From the NCBI RefSeq assembly GCF_001884185.1, contig NZ_MAOE01000035.1, positions 186,001 through 250,000 on the forward strand: a stretch of 64,000 nucleotides of DNA. Reading direction: 5' to 3'. This stretch comes from Bacillus albus. Its GTDB lineage: Bacteria; Bacillota; Bacilli; Bacillales; Bacillaceae_G. Every line of letters begins with the position of its first letter. Position 1 is the first letter of the stretch. A program made the translations under genes and the position numbers. Below are positions 1 through 11,168 of this stretch, in pieces. The notes beneath the pieces were generated by a model that saw only the letters and a list, made by a program, of their open reading frames with translations, searched no databases and was not told the origin of the DNA.

Positions 1-1
1 A

Positions 2-1528
2 GCTGTGAATGCGCTAGGATCCTATGCGATTACAGCAAATTATTTTTATGATCCAGCTGTAACGAAAGAGAAGAAGAAAGCAGAAGAAGATTTAGTTCCA
101 CCTGTTTATATTCTTCAAGGACAAGTTATCGTTAGAGAAGGTGAAACAATTTCAAGTGATATGTATAATCAGTTGAAATTAGTCGGTTTATTAGAGAAAG
201 GTAATAGTTTTCAGCCTTACGTTGGATTAGCGGTGCTCATTGGTGTGTTACTATACTTTATGCATAAGCAGTTTGAAGTATTTTTACAGCGGAAAAGAGA
301 GGACAGACCGTACATTTTAGCGTATATTACAATTTTGTCTATCACGATTGTTTTAATGAAAATTATTAGTTTGTTTCAAAAGCTTGAATATGCAGGAATT
401 GCGTATGTTGTCCCTGTTGCGATGGGAACAATACTTGTAAAACTAATGATTGGTGATCGATTTGTATTTTTAACAAGTATGATTTTTTCTGTGTGCGGAA
501 GTATTATGTTTAATGAAGGGGTAACAAGTACACTGAATTATAGTGTAGGTATTTATGTGTTATTAAGTTCATTATCAGTAAGTATTTTCTTACGAGAAAA
601 AAATCGTCGTACGATGATTTTGCAAGCTGGTATACTCGTTTCTATCTTAAATGTAGTCGTCTTGGCGGCGTTATTATTATTACGTAATGGGAATTTTTCA
701 CCTCTTGAAATTGGTACGCAATTATTGATGGCTTCCGTTTCAGGGATTATCTCATCTGTTTTGGCTATGGGAATATTACCATATTTAGAAAGTGGACTTG
801 GAATAGTATCAAGCATGAAACTTATGGAACTATCAAGTCCGAATCATCCGCTTTTGCGTAGAATTTTGTTAGAAGCGCCAGGAACATATCACCATAGTGT
901 AATGGTAGCGAACCTTTCTGAGTCGGCTTGTGAAGCAGTGGGAGCAAATGGTGTATTAGCACGTGTAGGAGCGTATTATCATGATGTAGGAAAAACGGTA
1001 CAACCACAATTCTTTATTGAAAACCAGATGGGAATTGAAAATCCGCATGATAAATTAGATCCTGTGACGAGTAAAGATATTATCATTGCTCATGTAACAG
1101 ATGGAGTGAAAATGCTCGAAGAATACCATATTCCGCAAGAGATTATCGATATTGCTGGACAACATCATGGTACAACGCTCCTTAAATATTTTTATTATAA
1201 AGCGATTAAAGAAGATAAAGAAAAATATACAGAAGAGATGTTCCGTTACCCAGGATCGAAAGCAACTTCTAAAGAATCGGCAATTGTTGGTATTGCTGAT
1301 AGTGTTGAAGCGGCGGTACGTTCTATGAATCACCCAACGCCAGATCAAATTAATAATTTAGTACAAAGTATTATTAAAGATCGCCTGCAAGATGGGCAAT
1401 TTAGTGAATGTGATTTGACATTTAAGGAACTACAAATCGTTGGAAAAACGTTATGTGAAACGTTAAATGGTATTTTCCATTCGCGTATTACATATCCGGA
1501 ACCACCGGAAGAGAAGGAGAAAGAATGA
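2..1528 (+). CDS. pgpH: HD-domain cyclic-di-AMP phosphodiesterase PgpH (7TM-HD), 5'-truncated by window edge
   Basis: Only the C-terminal 508 or so residues lie in the window; the frame is open to the left edge, so the extracellular N-terminal part is missing. About seven hydrophobic segments follow an extracytoplasmic stretch, then a cytoplasmic HD domain with HHSVMVANL and AYYHDVGK (the HD pair) and a later GQHHG motif. Family knowledge: 7TM-HD proteins of Firmicutes hydrolyse c-di-AMP to pApA at the membrane. The stop overlaps the ybeY start by 4 nt (ATGA), so the genes are translationally coupled. In Bacillus it follows phoH, which would lie just outside the window. The assignment is secure; substrate is from the family. 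Confidence 0.93.
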   Translation, partial: AVNALGSYAITANYFYDPAVTKEKKKAEEDLVPPVYILQGQVIVREGETISSDMYNQLKLVGLLEKGNSFQPYVGLAVLIGVLLYFMHKQFEVFLQRKREDRPYILAYITILSITIVLMKIISLFQKLEYAGIAYVVPVAMGTILVKLMIGDRFVFLTSMIFSVCGSIMFNEGVTSTLNYSVGIYVLLSSLSVSIFLREKNRRTMILQAGILVSILNVVVLAALLLLRNGNFSPLEIGTQLLMASVSGIISSVLAMGILPYLESGLGIVSSMKLMELSSPNHPLLRRILLEAPGTYHHSVMVANLSESACEAVGANGVLARVGAYYHDVGKTVQPQFFIENQMGIENPHDKLDPVTSKDIIIAHVTDGVKMLEEYHIPQEIIDIAGQHHGTTLLKYFYYKAIKEDKEKYTEEMFRYPGSKATSKESAIVGIADSVEAAVRSMNHPTPDQINNLVQSIIKDRLQDGQFSECDLTFKELQIVGKTLCETLNGIFHSRITYPEPPEEKEKE

Positions 1529-1995
1529 GTTTATTAATTGATTTCATTGATGAAACAGAAGAAGTGAAAGAAGAATATGTGAATTTAATTCGTGAGATAT
1601 TAGGAACAGCGGCTCAAATGGAAAAAATAGAGGATGGTGCTGAGTTATCCGTGACATTTGTAGATAACGAACGCATTCGCGAGATTAATCGTGATTACCG
1701 AGATAAGGATCAGCCTACTGATGTCATTTCCTTTGCTATGGAAGAAATGGGAGAAGGAGAAATGGAAATTGTAGGTGCAGAGATGCCTCGCATGTTAGGT
1801 GACCTTATTATTTCTATTCCGAGAGCGAAAGAACAAGCTGAAGAGTATGGACATTCTTTTGATCGTGAACTTGGCTTTTTAGCGTTACATGGCTTTTTAC
1901 ATTTGCTTGGTTATGACCACATGACAGAAGAGGATGAAAAAGAAATGTTCGGAAGACAAAAAGAAATTTTAGAAGCATTTGGATTAGGACGATGA
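1525..1995 (+). CDS. ybeY: Endoribonuclease YbeY (rRNA maturation / ribosome quality control)
   Basis: A 156-residue protein, normal for the family. The zinc site [11 protein letters not shown] gives His122, His126 and His132, the H-x3-H-x5-H signature of YbeY. Family role: single-strand endoribonuclease in 16S rRNA 3'-end maturation and ribosome quality control in the cytoplasm. It overlaps pgpH upstream and dgkA downstream by 4 nt each, so the three are one transcription unit. A GAGAAGGAG ribosome-binding site precedes the ATG inside the pgpH end. Confidence 0.97.
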   Translation: MSLLIDFIDETEEVKEEYVNLIREILGTAAQMEKIEDGAELSVTFVDNERIREINRDYRDKDQPTDVISFAMEEMGEGEMEIVGAEMPRMLGDLIISIPRAKEQAEEYGHSFDRELGFLALHGFLHLLGYDHMTEEDEKEMFGRQKEILEAFGLGR

Positions 1996-2345
1996 AAAAA
2001 GGAAAACTTATAAATAGTTTTGGATATGCTATAGCAGGTATATTCTTTTGTCTTCGTCATGAACGAAATATGAAAATTCATTATTTAGCCGCAGTCATTG
2101 TTATATGCTGCGGTTTTTATTTCCATATTACGAAAGTAGAGTGGATGGTAGTACTTATTGTAATAGGAATTGTAATGAGTTTAGAGATGGTAAATACGGC
2201 TGTGGAAAAAACAGTGGATTTAGCGACTACGGATATACATCCGTTTGCAAAAATTGCAAAGGATGTCGCAGCGGGAGCGGTTTTATTGTTTGCGATAATA
2301 GCCGTTATAATTGGTGCTATTATCTTTTTACCGTATGTGGTATAG
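1992..2345 (+). CDS. dgkA: Undecaprenol kinase / diacylglycerol kinase, DgkA family
   Basis: 117 residues with three hydrophobic helices and the family signature around [13 protein letters not shown]. In Gram-positives this small membrane kinase phosphorylates undecaprenol to undecaprenyl phosphate, recycling the lipid carrier for wall synthesis. The start ATG overlaps the ybeY stop. The following 99 nt hold a hairpin but no U-run, so read-through into cdd is possible. Confidence 0.95.
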   Translation: MKKGKLINSFGYAIAGIFFCLRHERNMKIHYLAAVIVICCGFYFHITKVEWMVVLIVIGIVMSLEMVNTAVEKTVDLATTDIHPFAKIAKDVAAGAVLLFAIIAVIIGAIIFLPYVV

Positions 2346-2347
2346 TT

Positions 2348-2374
2348 GCATTCCAAAGCTTTTATTAAGCTTTG
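2348..2374. repeat. Perfect inverted repeat between dgkA and cdd
   Basis: The arms TTCCAAAGCTT and AAGCTTTGGAA flank a 5-nt loop just after the dgkA stop. No T-run follows, so it is not a classical intrinsic terminator. It may be an RNA-processing or stability hairpin, or a degenerate terminator. Function is inferred only. Confidence 0.4.
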
Positions 2375-2399
2375 GAAGTGCCGTAAAGGCCTTTAATAA

Positions 2400-3741
<1,342 letters not shown>

Positions 3742-3757
3742 AATAGAGTAAAGCTGT

Positions 3758-3798
3758 AATCAGCGGATGTTTTGTTCATCCGCTGATTATTGGTTTTT
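3758..3798 (+). terminator. Hairpin after era, made of a dispersed-repeat-like palindrome
   Basis: A 12-bp perfect stem (AATCAGCGGATG / CATCCGCTGATT) with a 7-nt loop, then ATTGGTTTTT. The inverted sequence closely matches the palindrome at 32292-32325, so it looks like a copy of a dispersed repeat that now serves as a terminator for era. Confidence 0.7.
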
Positions 3799-3917
3799 AT
3801 GAGTTTTGATAAATTAGGAAAAATTTTTCTCACATGAAAATGGACAAAATGGGTCAATTTAATAACAACAAAGGAAATTGGTTTATAGGCTACGCTTATT
3901 GAGAAAGGTGGATTCTT

Positions 3918-4061
3918 ATGCTAGATTTTACCTGGAAGTTTTTCTCCAAAACAGGAAGCATTGAGACGTACTTGCTTTTGAAAGAAATGGAAAAAGACGT
4001 AAACGATGAGATGGATCAACATGAAGAGGAGCTAGCGCATCTAGACTCTCCAATTTCTTGA
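3918..4061 (+). CDS. yqzL: YqzL family small protein
   Basis: A 47-residue ORF beginning MLDFTWKFFSKTGSIETYLL, with a GAGAAAGGTGG ribosome-binding site. Its place between era and recO and its N-terminal aromatic motif match the YqzL family of Bacillus. The C-terminal half is strongly acidic. Function is unknown. Its stop is about 34 nt from the recO start. Confidence 0.85.
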   Translation: MLDFTWKFFSKTGSIETYLLLKEMEKDVNDEMDQHEEELAHLDSPIS

Positions 4062-4094
4062 CCCGTTTTGTTCAAACCTTGGATGGTGACGAAC

Positions 4095-4841
4095 ATGTTT
4101 CAAAAAGTTGAGGGCATCGTTATCCGTACGACAGATTACGGAGAAACGAACAAGATTGTTACAATATTCTCAAGAGAATTGGGTAAGGTAAGTGCGATGG
4201 CAAGAGGAGCGAAAAAACCGAAAAGCCGGTTAGCATCTGTTTCGCAACTTATGACACATGGTCATTTCCTTATTCAAATGGGATCTGGACTTGGAACTTT
4301 GCAACAAGGCGAGATTATTTCAACCATGAAAGAAATTCGCGAGGATATATTTTTAACTGCTTATGCATCATTTATTGTTGAGTTAACTGATAAAGCAACA
4401 GAAGATAAAAAACATAATCCATATTTATTTGAAATGTTATATCAAACGTTGCATTATATGTGTGAGGGTGTTGACCCAGAAGTATTATCATTGATTTATC
4501 AAACGAAAATGCTTCCGGTATTAGGGATGCGCCCGTACTTTGATACATGTGCGATTTGTCATCAAGAAACAGATTTTGTCGCCTTCTCTGTCCGGGAAGG
4601 CGGTTTTCTGTGCTCTCGTCATGCTGAACAAGATCAGTATCGTATACCGGTGGGGGAAGCTGTTCATAAATTATTGCGTCTTTTTTACCACTTCGATCTA
4701 CATAGACTTGGCAATGTATCAGTGAAAGATAGCACAAAAAAACAAATGCGTTTAGTATTGAATACATATTATGATGAATATTGCGGGATTTATTTGAAAT
4801 CAAGACGTTTCTTAGAACAACTTGATAAGTTTCAAATATAA
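4095..4841 (+). CDS. recO: DNA repair protein RecO
   Basis: A 248-residue protein from ATG at 4095, chosen because GGTGA sits just upstream and homologues begin [10 protein letters not shown]; an in-frame TTG at 4068 gives an unlikely 9-residue extension. An N-terminal OB fold is followed by a helical domain with the zinc motif CAICHQE and a later CSRH. RecO loads RecA on SSB-coated DNA together with RecR in the RecFOR pathway. In B. subtilis glyQS follows recO; here ccpN follows directly. Confidence 0.96.
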
Positions 4842-4845
4842 TTTG

Positions 4846-4867
4846 GGACCGTATACGGTCCTTTTTA
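4846..4867 (+). terminator. Intrinsic terminator after recO
   Basis: GGACC GTATAC GGTCC followed by TTTTT, five bases after the recO stop. Confidence 0.8.
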
Positions 4868-4948
4868 CATCCTATCTTTTTCGAATAGCATATTTAGTAT
4901 ATAATATTTAAGAGATAGTATAACTTTTTTCGTTGTGCATTAAAGGTG

Positions 4949-5581
4949 GTGATTATCATAGAGCTGAATAAACGGCAAGAACATATCATTCAGATTGTAA
5001 AAGATCACGGTCCTATTACAGGGGAGTCAATTGCTGCGCAATTGGGATTAACACGTGCAACGCTAAGACCAGACTTAGCAATTTTAACGATGGCTGGTTA
5101 TTTAGAAGCGCGTCCACGCGTAGGTTATTTTTATACGGGTAAAACTGGGGGGCAGCTATTATCTGAAGCTGTTAAGAAAATTAAAGTGCAAGATTATCAA
5201 TCTAGACCAGTTGTAATTGATAAAAATGTATCAGTATACGATGCGATTTGTACCATGTTTTTAGAGGACGTAGGTACATTATTCGTTGTAGATCAATCGA
5301 CTCTATTAGTTGGTGTTGTATCTCGTAAAGATTTATTACGAGCTAGCCTAGGAAAGCAGGATTTAACCTCTCTTCCGGTTAATATTATCATGACAAGGAT
5401 GCCAAACATTGCGATGTGTCGTAGAGAAGATTCTTTATATGATATTGCGATGGAATTAATAGAAAGACAGATTGATGCGATGCCAGTTGTAAAAGATACG
5501 AAACAAGGTTTAGAAGTGATTGGACGAATTACAAAAACAAATATTACACGTGCGTTTGTAAACTTAGTAAATAACGAGTAA
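4949..5581 (+). CDS. ccpN: CcpN-type gluconeogenesis repressor (HTH + CBS pair)
   Basis: About 210 residues: an N-terminal winged HTH (GPITGESIAAQLGLTRATLR) then two CBS domains (about residues 75-205). CcpN represses gapB and pckA under glycolytic conditions and is linked with the PPDK-regulator gene that follows, as here. The start is unclear: AAAGGTGGTG abuts GTG codons at 4946 and 4949, and the codons at better spacing are ATT (4952), ATC (4955) and ATA (4958). Alignment with B. subtilis CcpN (MSTIEL as I recall it) points to 4949. A TATAAT lies at 4900-4905. Confidence 0.93.
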   Translation: MIIIELNKRQEHIIQIVKDHGPITGESIAAQLGLTRATLRPDLAILTMAGYLEARPRVGYFYTGKTGGQLLSEAVKKIKVQDYQSRPVVIDKNVSVYDAICTMFLEDVGTLFVVDQSTLLVGVVSRKDLLRASLGKQDLTSLPVNIIMTRMPNIAMCRREDSLYDIAMELIERQIDAMPVVKDTKQGLEVIGRITKTNITRAFVNLVNNE

Positions 5582-5601
5582 GTGTAATTTGTTTAAAGTG
5601 A

Positions 5602-6421
<820 letters not shown>

Positions 6422-6423
<2 letters not shown>

Positions 6424-6453
6424 CACATTTACCAAAGGTGAATGTGCTTTTTT
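6422..6453 (+). terminator. Intrinsic terminator after yqfL
   Basis: Arms AGCACATTTACC and GGTGAATGTGCT pair with one G-U wobble, followed by TTTTTT. It overlaps the yqfL stop codon. Confidence 0.85.
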
Positions 6454-6789
6454 CGCTCGTGAGAAACACGATGCCTGTTGATTTCGTAATAGATGATAGC
6501 GAAGTGGTTATACTTATATTCTTCTCGATTTTTATTATGTTAAAGCATGGTTTCGTTATCCTGAAATAGAAGATGAAAAAATAAAGGGATATGTAGCGTA
6601 GTTGAAGAAAATATATTATAATAAAAAATTGTGATAAAAACCTATATTTTACGTTTAGACTTTAATTTTTCAGAATAAACTAGGGATAGGATTTACGAAA
6701 AGACATGTAATTACGTTAAATCGACAAAATCTATACAAGAAAACGCACATTATGGAAGGATTCGCAGAAGGGATGTAGAATACAGAAAT
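6454..6789. other. AT-rich intergenic stretch with no recognisable gene
   Basis: Stops occur often in all frames and I recognise no product, RNA or repeat. It precedes a decayed gene and may be eroded coding sequence, but nothing in it can be assigned. Confidence 0.5.
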
Positions 6790-7195
6790 ATGCAAAACAT
6801 CAATATCGTATTAATTGATGCAAATGCATATACTGTGAATGCTGAAAATTGTGCAAGTTGGGACGAAATTTCATGTCGAAATTTTGTTTGTCACATCGTA
6901 TGCTCATCATTTAAGGAAGCAACAAGGGAATTTGGATCTATGTAGATGCTGAATAAGCGCAAGTTGATATTTACATACGTAACAACTTGCAAAAGAAACA
7001 GATCTCGTGATCACATAGGATAAGGTGCTTGTTAGTCTTCTTGTGAAAAAAGTGCATATGTATTGTTTCAAAAGAGGTACATTTGTAACAGATGAGCAAA
7101 TGGATACAATTTTATATAGTAGGTACGTATCTGCGAAATGACGCAGAAAAGGGCCTGCAAAATCGCTTGATAACGTAATCGACAACACTTTCTAA
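6790..7195 (+). pseudogene. yqxD: Decayed yqxD/yaiI (UPF0178, DUF188) pseudogene
   Basis: Translated pieces match the YaiI/YqxD family in order but in different frames with stops: IVLIDANAY near 6808 (family: VDADACPV), LFVTSYAHH from 6884, GIWIYVDAE near 6927, AQVDIYIRNN from 6957, and from 7001 DLVIT, stop, then SLLVKK, KRGTFVTDEQMDTILYSRY, SAK, a TGA at 7139, and RRKGPAKSL. At least two frameshifts and four stops are present. B. subtilis has yqxD exactly here, between yqfL and dnaG. It cannot yield a full-length protein. Confidence 0.82.
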
Positions 7196-7277
7196 TAAGT
7201 TTAGAAAAAATATTGTCGAATTATAAAGGAATTTTTTAATTTATATCGAATACAAAATACGACACGGAGATGGATTT

Positions 7278-9074
7278 ATGGGGAACAGAATTCCCGAAGA
7301 AGTTGTTGAACAAATTCGGACATCATCCGATATTGTCGAAGTAATTGGTGAATACGTTCAACTTAGAAAACAGGGACGTAACTATTTCGGCCTTTGTCCG
7401 TTTCATGGTGAGAATTCTCCTTCATTCTCTGTTTCATCTGATAAGCAAATTTTTCATTGCTTCGGATGTGGAGAAGGCGGAAATGTATTTTCCTTTCTAA
7501 TGAAAATGGAAGGACTGGCTTTTACTGAGGCTGTTCAAAAGCTAGGTGAAAGAAATGGAATTGCGGTTGCAGAGTATACATCAGGGCAAGGACAACAAGA
7601 AGACATATCTGATGACACTGTCATCATGCAACAGGCTCATGAACTTTTGAAAAAGTATTATCATCATTTATTAGTAAATACAGAAGAAGGAAATGAAGCA
7701 CTTTCGTATTTGTTAAAACGCGGTATTACAAAAGAGATGATTGAGAAGTTTGAAATTGGTTATGCGTCACCCGCTTGGGATGCAGCGACGAAAATTTTAC
7801 AAAAAAGAGGTTTATCGCTGTCTAGTATGGAACAAGCTGGTCTTCTCATAAGAAGCGAGAAAGATGGTAGTCATTATGATCGCTTCCGTGGAAGGGTTAT
7901 GTTTCCAATCTATACATTACAAGGTAAAGTGATAGCGTTTAGTGGAAGGGCGTTAGGAGATGACACTCCGAAATATTTAAATAGCCCAGAAACACCGATT
8001 TTTCACAAAAGTAAATTGTTGTATAACTTCCACCAAGCGAGGCCGTTTATTAGAAAACGTGGGCAAGTGGTTCTTTTTGAAGGATATGCCGACGTACTAG
8101 CTGCGGTGAAAAGTGGTGTGGAAGAAGCTGTTGCGACAATGGGAACAGCTTTAACTGAAGAACAAGCAAAACTTCTGCGACGTAACGTTGAAACTGTTGT
8201 TCTTTGCTATGATGGTGATAAAGCAGGACGAGAAGCAACGATGAAAGCAGGGCAATTATTGTTGCAAGTTGGTTGCCAAGTGAAAGTTACATCCTTGCCA
8301 GATAAGCTTGATCCTGACGAATATGTGCAACAATATGGGACAACTGCTTTTGAAAATCTTGTGAAATCAAGTATAAGTTTTGTTGGTTTTAAAATAAATT
8401 ATTTGCGTTTAGGGAAAAATTTGCAAGATGAGTCTGGCAAAGAAGAGTATGTGAAAAGTGTTTTAAAAGAGTTATCGTTGTTACAAGATGCGATGCAGGC
8501 AGAATCATATTTGAAGTCATTATCGCAAGAATTTTCGTATTCAATGGAAACACTTTTGAATCAATTGCACCAATATCGCAAAGAACAAAAGGTACAGCAA
8601 AAACAAGTAAAGCAGGTTTCTAAGCCGTCTCAAATTGTTCAAACAAAACCGAAGTTAACAGGTTTTGAAAGGGCAGAAAGAGAAATTATTTACCATATGT
8701 TGCAAAGTCCGGAAGTGGCCGTTCGTATGGAATCCCACATAGAAGATTTTCATACAGAAGAACATAAAGGGATTTTATATGAACTATACGCATATTATGA
8801 AAAGGGAAATGAACCTTCAGTCGGAACATTTTTAAGTTGGCTCTCTGATGAAAAGTTGAAAAATATTATTACTGATATTTCGACGGATGAATTTATTAAT
8901 CCAGAATACACAGAAGAAGTGTTACAAGGCCATTTGGAGACGCTTAGACGTCATCAAGAAAAACTTGAAAAGATGGAAATCATCTTCAAGATAAAACAAA
9001 TGGAAAAAACAGATCCTGTAGAGGCTGCTAAATATTATGTAGCATATTTACAAAATCAAAAAGCGAGAAAATAG
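7278..9074 (+). CDS. dnaG: DNA primase DnaG
   Basis: 598 residues. The N-terminal CHC2 zinc finger is seen as CPFHGENSPSFSV...HCFGCG; the TOPRIM core follows with EGYADVLAAV and CYDGDKAG; the C-terminal region (about 450-598) is the helicase-interacting domain. It makes RNA primers for lagging-strand replication. A CGGAGATGG site precedes the ATG. It lies 59 nt before the sigma-A gene, the classical macromolecular-synthesis arrangement. Confidence 0.98.
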   Translation: MGNRIPEEVVEQIRTSSDIVEVIGEYVQLRKQGRNYFGLCPFHGENSPSFSVSSDKQIFHCFGCGEGGNVFSFLMKMEGLAFTEAVQKLGERNGIAVAEYTSGQGQQEDISDDTVIMQQAHELLKKYYHHLLVNTEEGNEALSYLLKRGITKEMIEKFEIGYASPAWDAATKILQKRGLSLSSMEQAGLLIRSEKDGSHYDRFRGRVMFPIYTLQGKVIAFSGRALGDDTPKYLNSPETPIFHKSKLLYNFHQARPFIRKRGQVVLFEGYADVLAAVKSGVEEAVATMGTALTEEQAKLLRRNVETVVLCYDGDKAGREATMKAGQLLLQVGCQVKVTSLPDKLDPDEYVQQYGTTAFENLVKSSISFVGFKINYLRLGKNLQDESGKEEYVKSVLKELSLLQDAMQAESYLKSLSQEFSYSMETLLNQLHQYRKEQKVQQKQVKQVSKPSQIVQTKPKLTGFERAEREIIYHMLQSPEVAVRMESHIEDFHTEEHKGILYELYAYYEKGNEPSVGTFLSWLSDEKLKNIITDISTDEFINPEYTEEVLQGHLETLRRHQEKLEKMEIIFKIKQMEKTDPVEAAKYYVAYLQNQKARK

Positions 9075-9094
9075 CTTTTTTGATAAATTTTTAG

Positions 9095-9100
9095 TATAAT
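9095..9100 (+). promoter_or_regulatory. Possible -10 element in the dnaG-rpoD gap
   Basis: A TATAAT hexamer lies 34 nt before the rpoD ATG, but no good -35 is found at 16-18 bp (TAGCTT at 17). It could be a weak promoter supplementing transcription from dnaG. Confidence 0.3.
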
Positions 9101-9133
9101 GAATGTTTGTATCTCGCGTAAGGAGGGGAACAG

Positions 9134-10261
9134 ATGGCTGACAAACCAGCTCGTTCTAAACAAATTGAAACTGAAATGACCCTTGAGCAAGTGAAAGAAC
9201 AACTCACTGAGCTCGGAAAAAAACGTGGCGTTCTTACATATGAAGAGATTGCAGAACGCATGAATGGATTTGAAATTGAATCCGATCAAATGGATGAATA
9301 CTATGAATATTTAGGTGAACAAGGGATTGACTTAGTTGGCGACAATGACAACGACGAAGGCCCTAATAATCGCCAAATAGCAAAATCGGAAGAAGAATTC
9401 GACCTCAATGATTTAAGTGTACCACCAGGGGTTAAAATCAACGATCCAGTTCGTATGTATTTAAAAGAAATTGGACGTGTAGATTTACTATCTGCAGAAG
9501 AAGAAATTCGACTTGCAACGCGTATTGAAGAAGGCGATGAAGAAGCGAAACGTCGTCTTGCAGAAGCAAACTTACGTCTAGTAGTAAGTATTGCAAAGCG
9601 CTACGTCGGCCGTGGTATGCTTTTCTTAGACTTAATCCAAGAAGGGAATATGGGTCTAATTAAAGCGGTTGAAAAGTTCGATTATCGTAAAGGTTTCAAA
9701 TTTAGTACGTATGCAACTTGGTGGATTCGCCAAGCAATTACACGTGCGATTGCAGACCAAGCAAGAACAATTCGTATCCCAGTTCATATGGTTGAAACGA
9801 TTAATAAGTTAATTCGTGTACAACGTCAATTATTACAAGATTTAGGACGTGAACCATCTCCTGAAGAGATTGGTGAAGAAATGGATCTTGCTCCAGAAAA
9901 AGTACGCGAAATCTTAAAAATTGCACAGGAGCCAGTTTCTCTTGAAACACCAATTGGTGAAGAAGATGACTCCCATTTAGGTGATTTCATTGAAGACCAA
10001 GAAGCAACATCGCCTGCGGACCATGCAGCGTATGAATTGCTAAAAGAACAACTAGAAGATGTGTTAGATACACTAACAGATCGTGAAGAAAATGTTCTAC
10101 GTCTTCGTTTTGGTTTAGATGATGGACGAACTCGTACGCTTGAAGAAGTTGGGAAAGTATTCGGCGTAACGAGAGAACGTATCCGTCAAATTGAAGCAAA
10201 AGCACTTCGTAAATTAAGACATCCAAGCCGTAGTAAGCGTCTTAAGGATTTCTTAGAATAG
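9134..10261 (+). CDS. rpoD: RNA polymerase primary sigma factor SigA/RpoD
   Basis: 375 residues, the size of Bacillus sigma-A. Region 1.1 is acidic; region 2 contains [20 protein letters not shown] (2.3-2.4); region 4.2 is [19 protein letters not shown]. It directs RNA polymerase to housekeeping promoters. AAGGAGGGG is a strong ribosome-binding site. A long perfect terminator follows. Confidence 0.99.
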   Translation: MADKPARSKQIETEMTLEQVKEQLTELGKKRGVLTYEEIAERMNGFEIESDQMDEYYEYLGEQGIDLVGDNDNDEGPNNRQIAKSEEEFDLNDLSVPPGVKINDPVRMYLKEIGRVDLLSAEEEIRLATRIEEGDEEAKRRLAEANLRLVVSIAKRYVGRGMLFLDLIQEGNMGLIKAVEKFDYRKGFKFSTYATWWIRQAITRAIADQARTIRIPVHMVETINKLIRVQRQLLQDLGREPSPEEIGEEMDLAPEKVREILKIAQEPVSLETPIGEEDDSHLGDFIEDQEATSPADHAAYELLKEQLEDVLDTLTDREENVLRLRFGLDDGRTRTLEEVGKVFGVTRERIRQIEAKALRKLRHPSRSKRLKDFLE

Positions 10262-10270
10262 GCTACTTTT

Positions 10271-10308
10271 AAGTTTACTTCACCTTTGTGAAGTAAACTT
10301 TTTTATTT
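10271..10308 (+). terminator. Intrinsic terminator after rpoD
   Basis: A 13-bp stem AAGTTTACTTCAC / GTGAAGTAAACTT with a 4-nt loop and a T-rich tail. Confidence 0.95.
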
Positions 10309-10646
10309 TGTTAATTTTTGTTAAACTTTAGCTATCAGCAACGATTACAATTTCTTGTAATTTATTTTACAGAATTGTCTTTTGATTTGCAAATGCTCAT
10401 TTTTCGATTTTTCGATTAATTTTGTTTATTCTATACAAAAATATATGTAGAAAAGTGAAAAATATGATGAGAAACGTTAATAATTATCGAAATAATAAGC
10501 GATATAACAATAAAAAACAATAAACTGAATTTATGGAATATTTTTAACGATTATTAGTTTGCTCTTTTCTGATAGAGCGTTTTCAAGTACAATGGAAATG
10601 ACTGAATCATCTAACTATTTAGGGGTATAGAGGGGGGAGAAGAGAT
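10309..10646. other. AT-rich intergenic region before the cytochrome c gene
   Basis: No ORF or structured RNA is evident in this stretch. A TACAAT at 10588-10593 could be the -10 of the cytochrome gene, with no good -35. AGGGGGGAG at 10630-10638 is the ribosome-binding site of the next gene. Confidence 0.5.
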
Positions 10647-11003
10647 ATGAAACGTAATCCGCTGATTCCGTTCGCTCTTATTGCAGCATTAGGTATTATC
10701 GTTATGTTTGTATTTTCATTTCAGGGGCTAAATAAATCTAAAGAGTTAGCTGATGCAAAAAATGGCGGGAAGCCAACGCAAACAGCATCAAAGCCAGAGG
10801 ATATTGTGAAGCAAAGCTGTACGAGCTGCCACGGTGATCAGCTACAAGGGGCAGTAGGACCTAATTTACAAAAAATTGGTGGAAAACTTTCGAAAGAAGA
10901 GATTCAAGAAGTTATTTCGAAAGGAAAAGGAAACATGCCACCTAATTTAGTTCCAGCTGATCAAGCCGCTAAAGTAGCTGATTGGTTATCGAAGAAAAAA
11001 TAA
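10647..11003 (+). CDS. cccA: Cytochrome c550, membrane-anchored
   Basis: 118 residues: one N-terminal membrane anchor (about 6-25), a Lys/Gly/Pro/Thr linker, then a class I cytochrome c domain with the haem site Cys58-Thr-Ser-Cys61-His62 and a GNMPPN segment supplying the probable Met ligand. It carries electrons outside the membrane. The position downstream of sigA matches cccA of B. subtilis. A strong ribosome-binding site precedes it and its own terminator follows, so it is monocistronic. Confidence 0.95.
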   Translation: MKRNPLIPFALIAALGIIVMFVFSFQGLNKSKELADAKNGGKPTQTASKPEDIVKQSCTSCHGDQLQGAVGPNLQKIGGKLSKEEIQEVISKGKGNMPPNLVPADQAAKVADWLSKKK

Positions 11004-11011
11004 AGTTCCGT

Positions 11012-11047
11012 ATGACAAGTCTTTTGCTTATGCAAAGGGCTTGTTTT
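11012..11047 (+). terminator. Intrinsic terminator after cccA
   Basis: An imperfect stem ACAAGTCTTTTGC / GCAAAGGGCTTGT around TTAT, followed by TTTTT. Confidence 0.75.
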
Positions 11048-11168
11048 TCTATATTTTCTAAAATACGATAAATGATAGAGAAGTGAATTGTTGTTATGGG
11101 CTTGCAACAACTACTATAAATTCATTATCATGGAGACAGACTGACAAGAGAAGGAGTAATGGAAATAC

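Noticed and set aside
4372..4803. 143-codon open frame on the minus strand inside recO
   Set aside because: Entirely covered by a strongly conserved gene, no ribosome-binding site and no recognisable product.
7001..7195. The open stretch before dnaG as an independent short gene
   Set aside because: It is interrupted by TAG and TGA and corresponds to the C-terminal part of yqxD, so it is pseudogene sequence.
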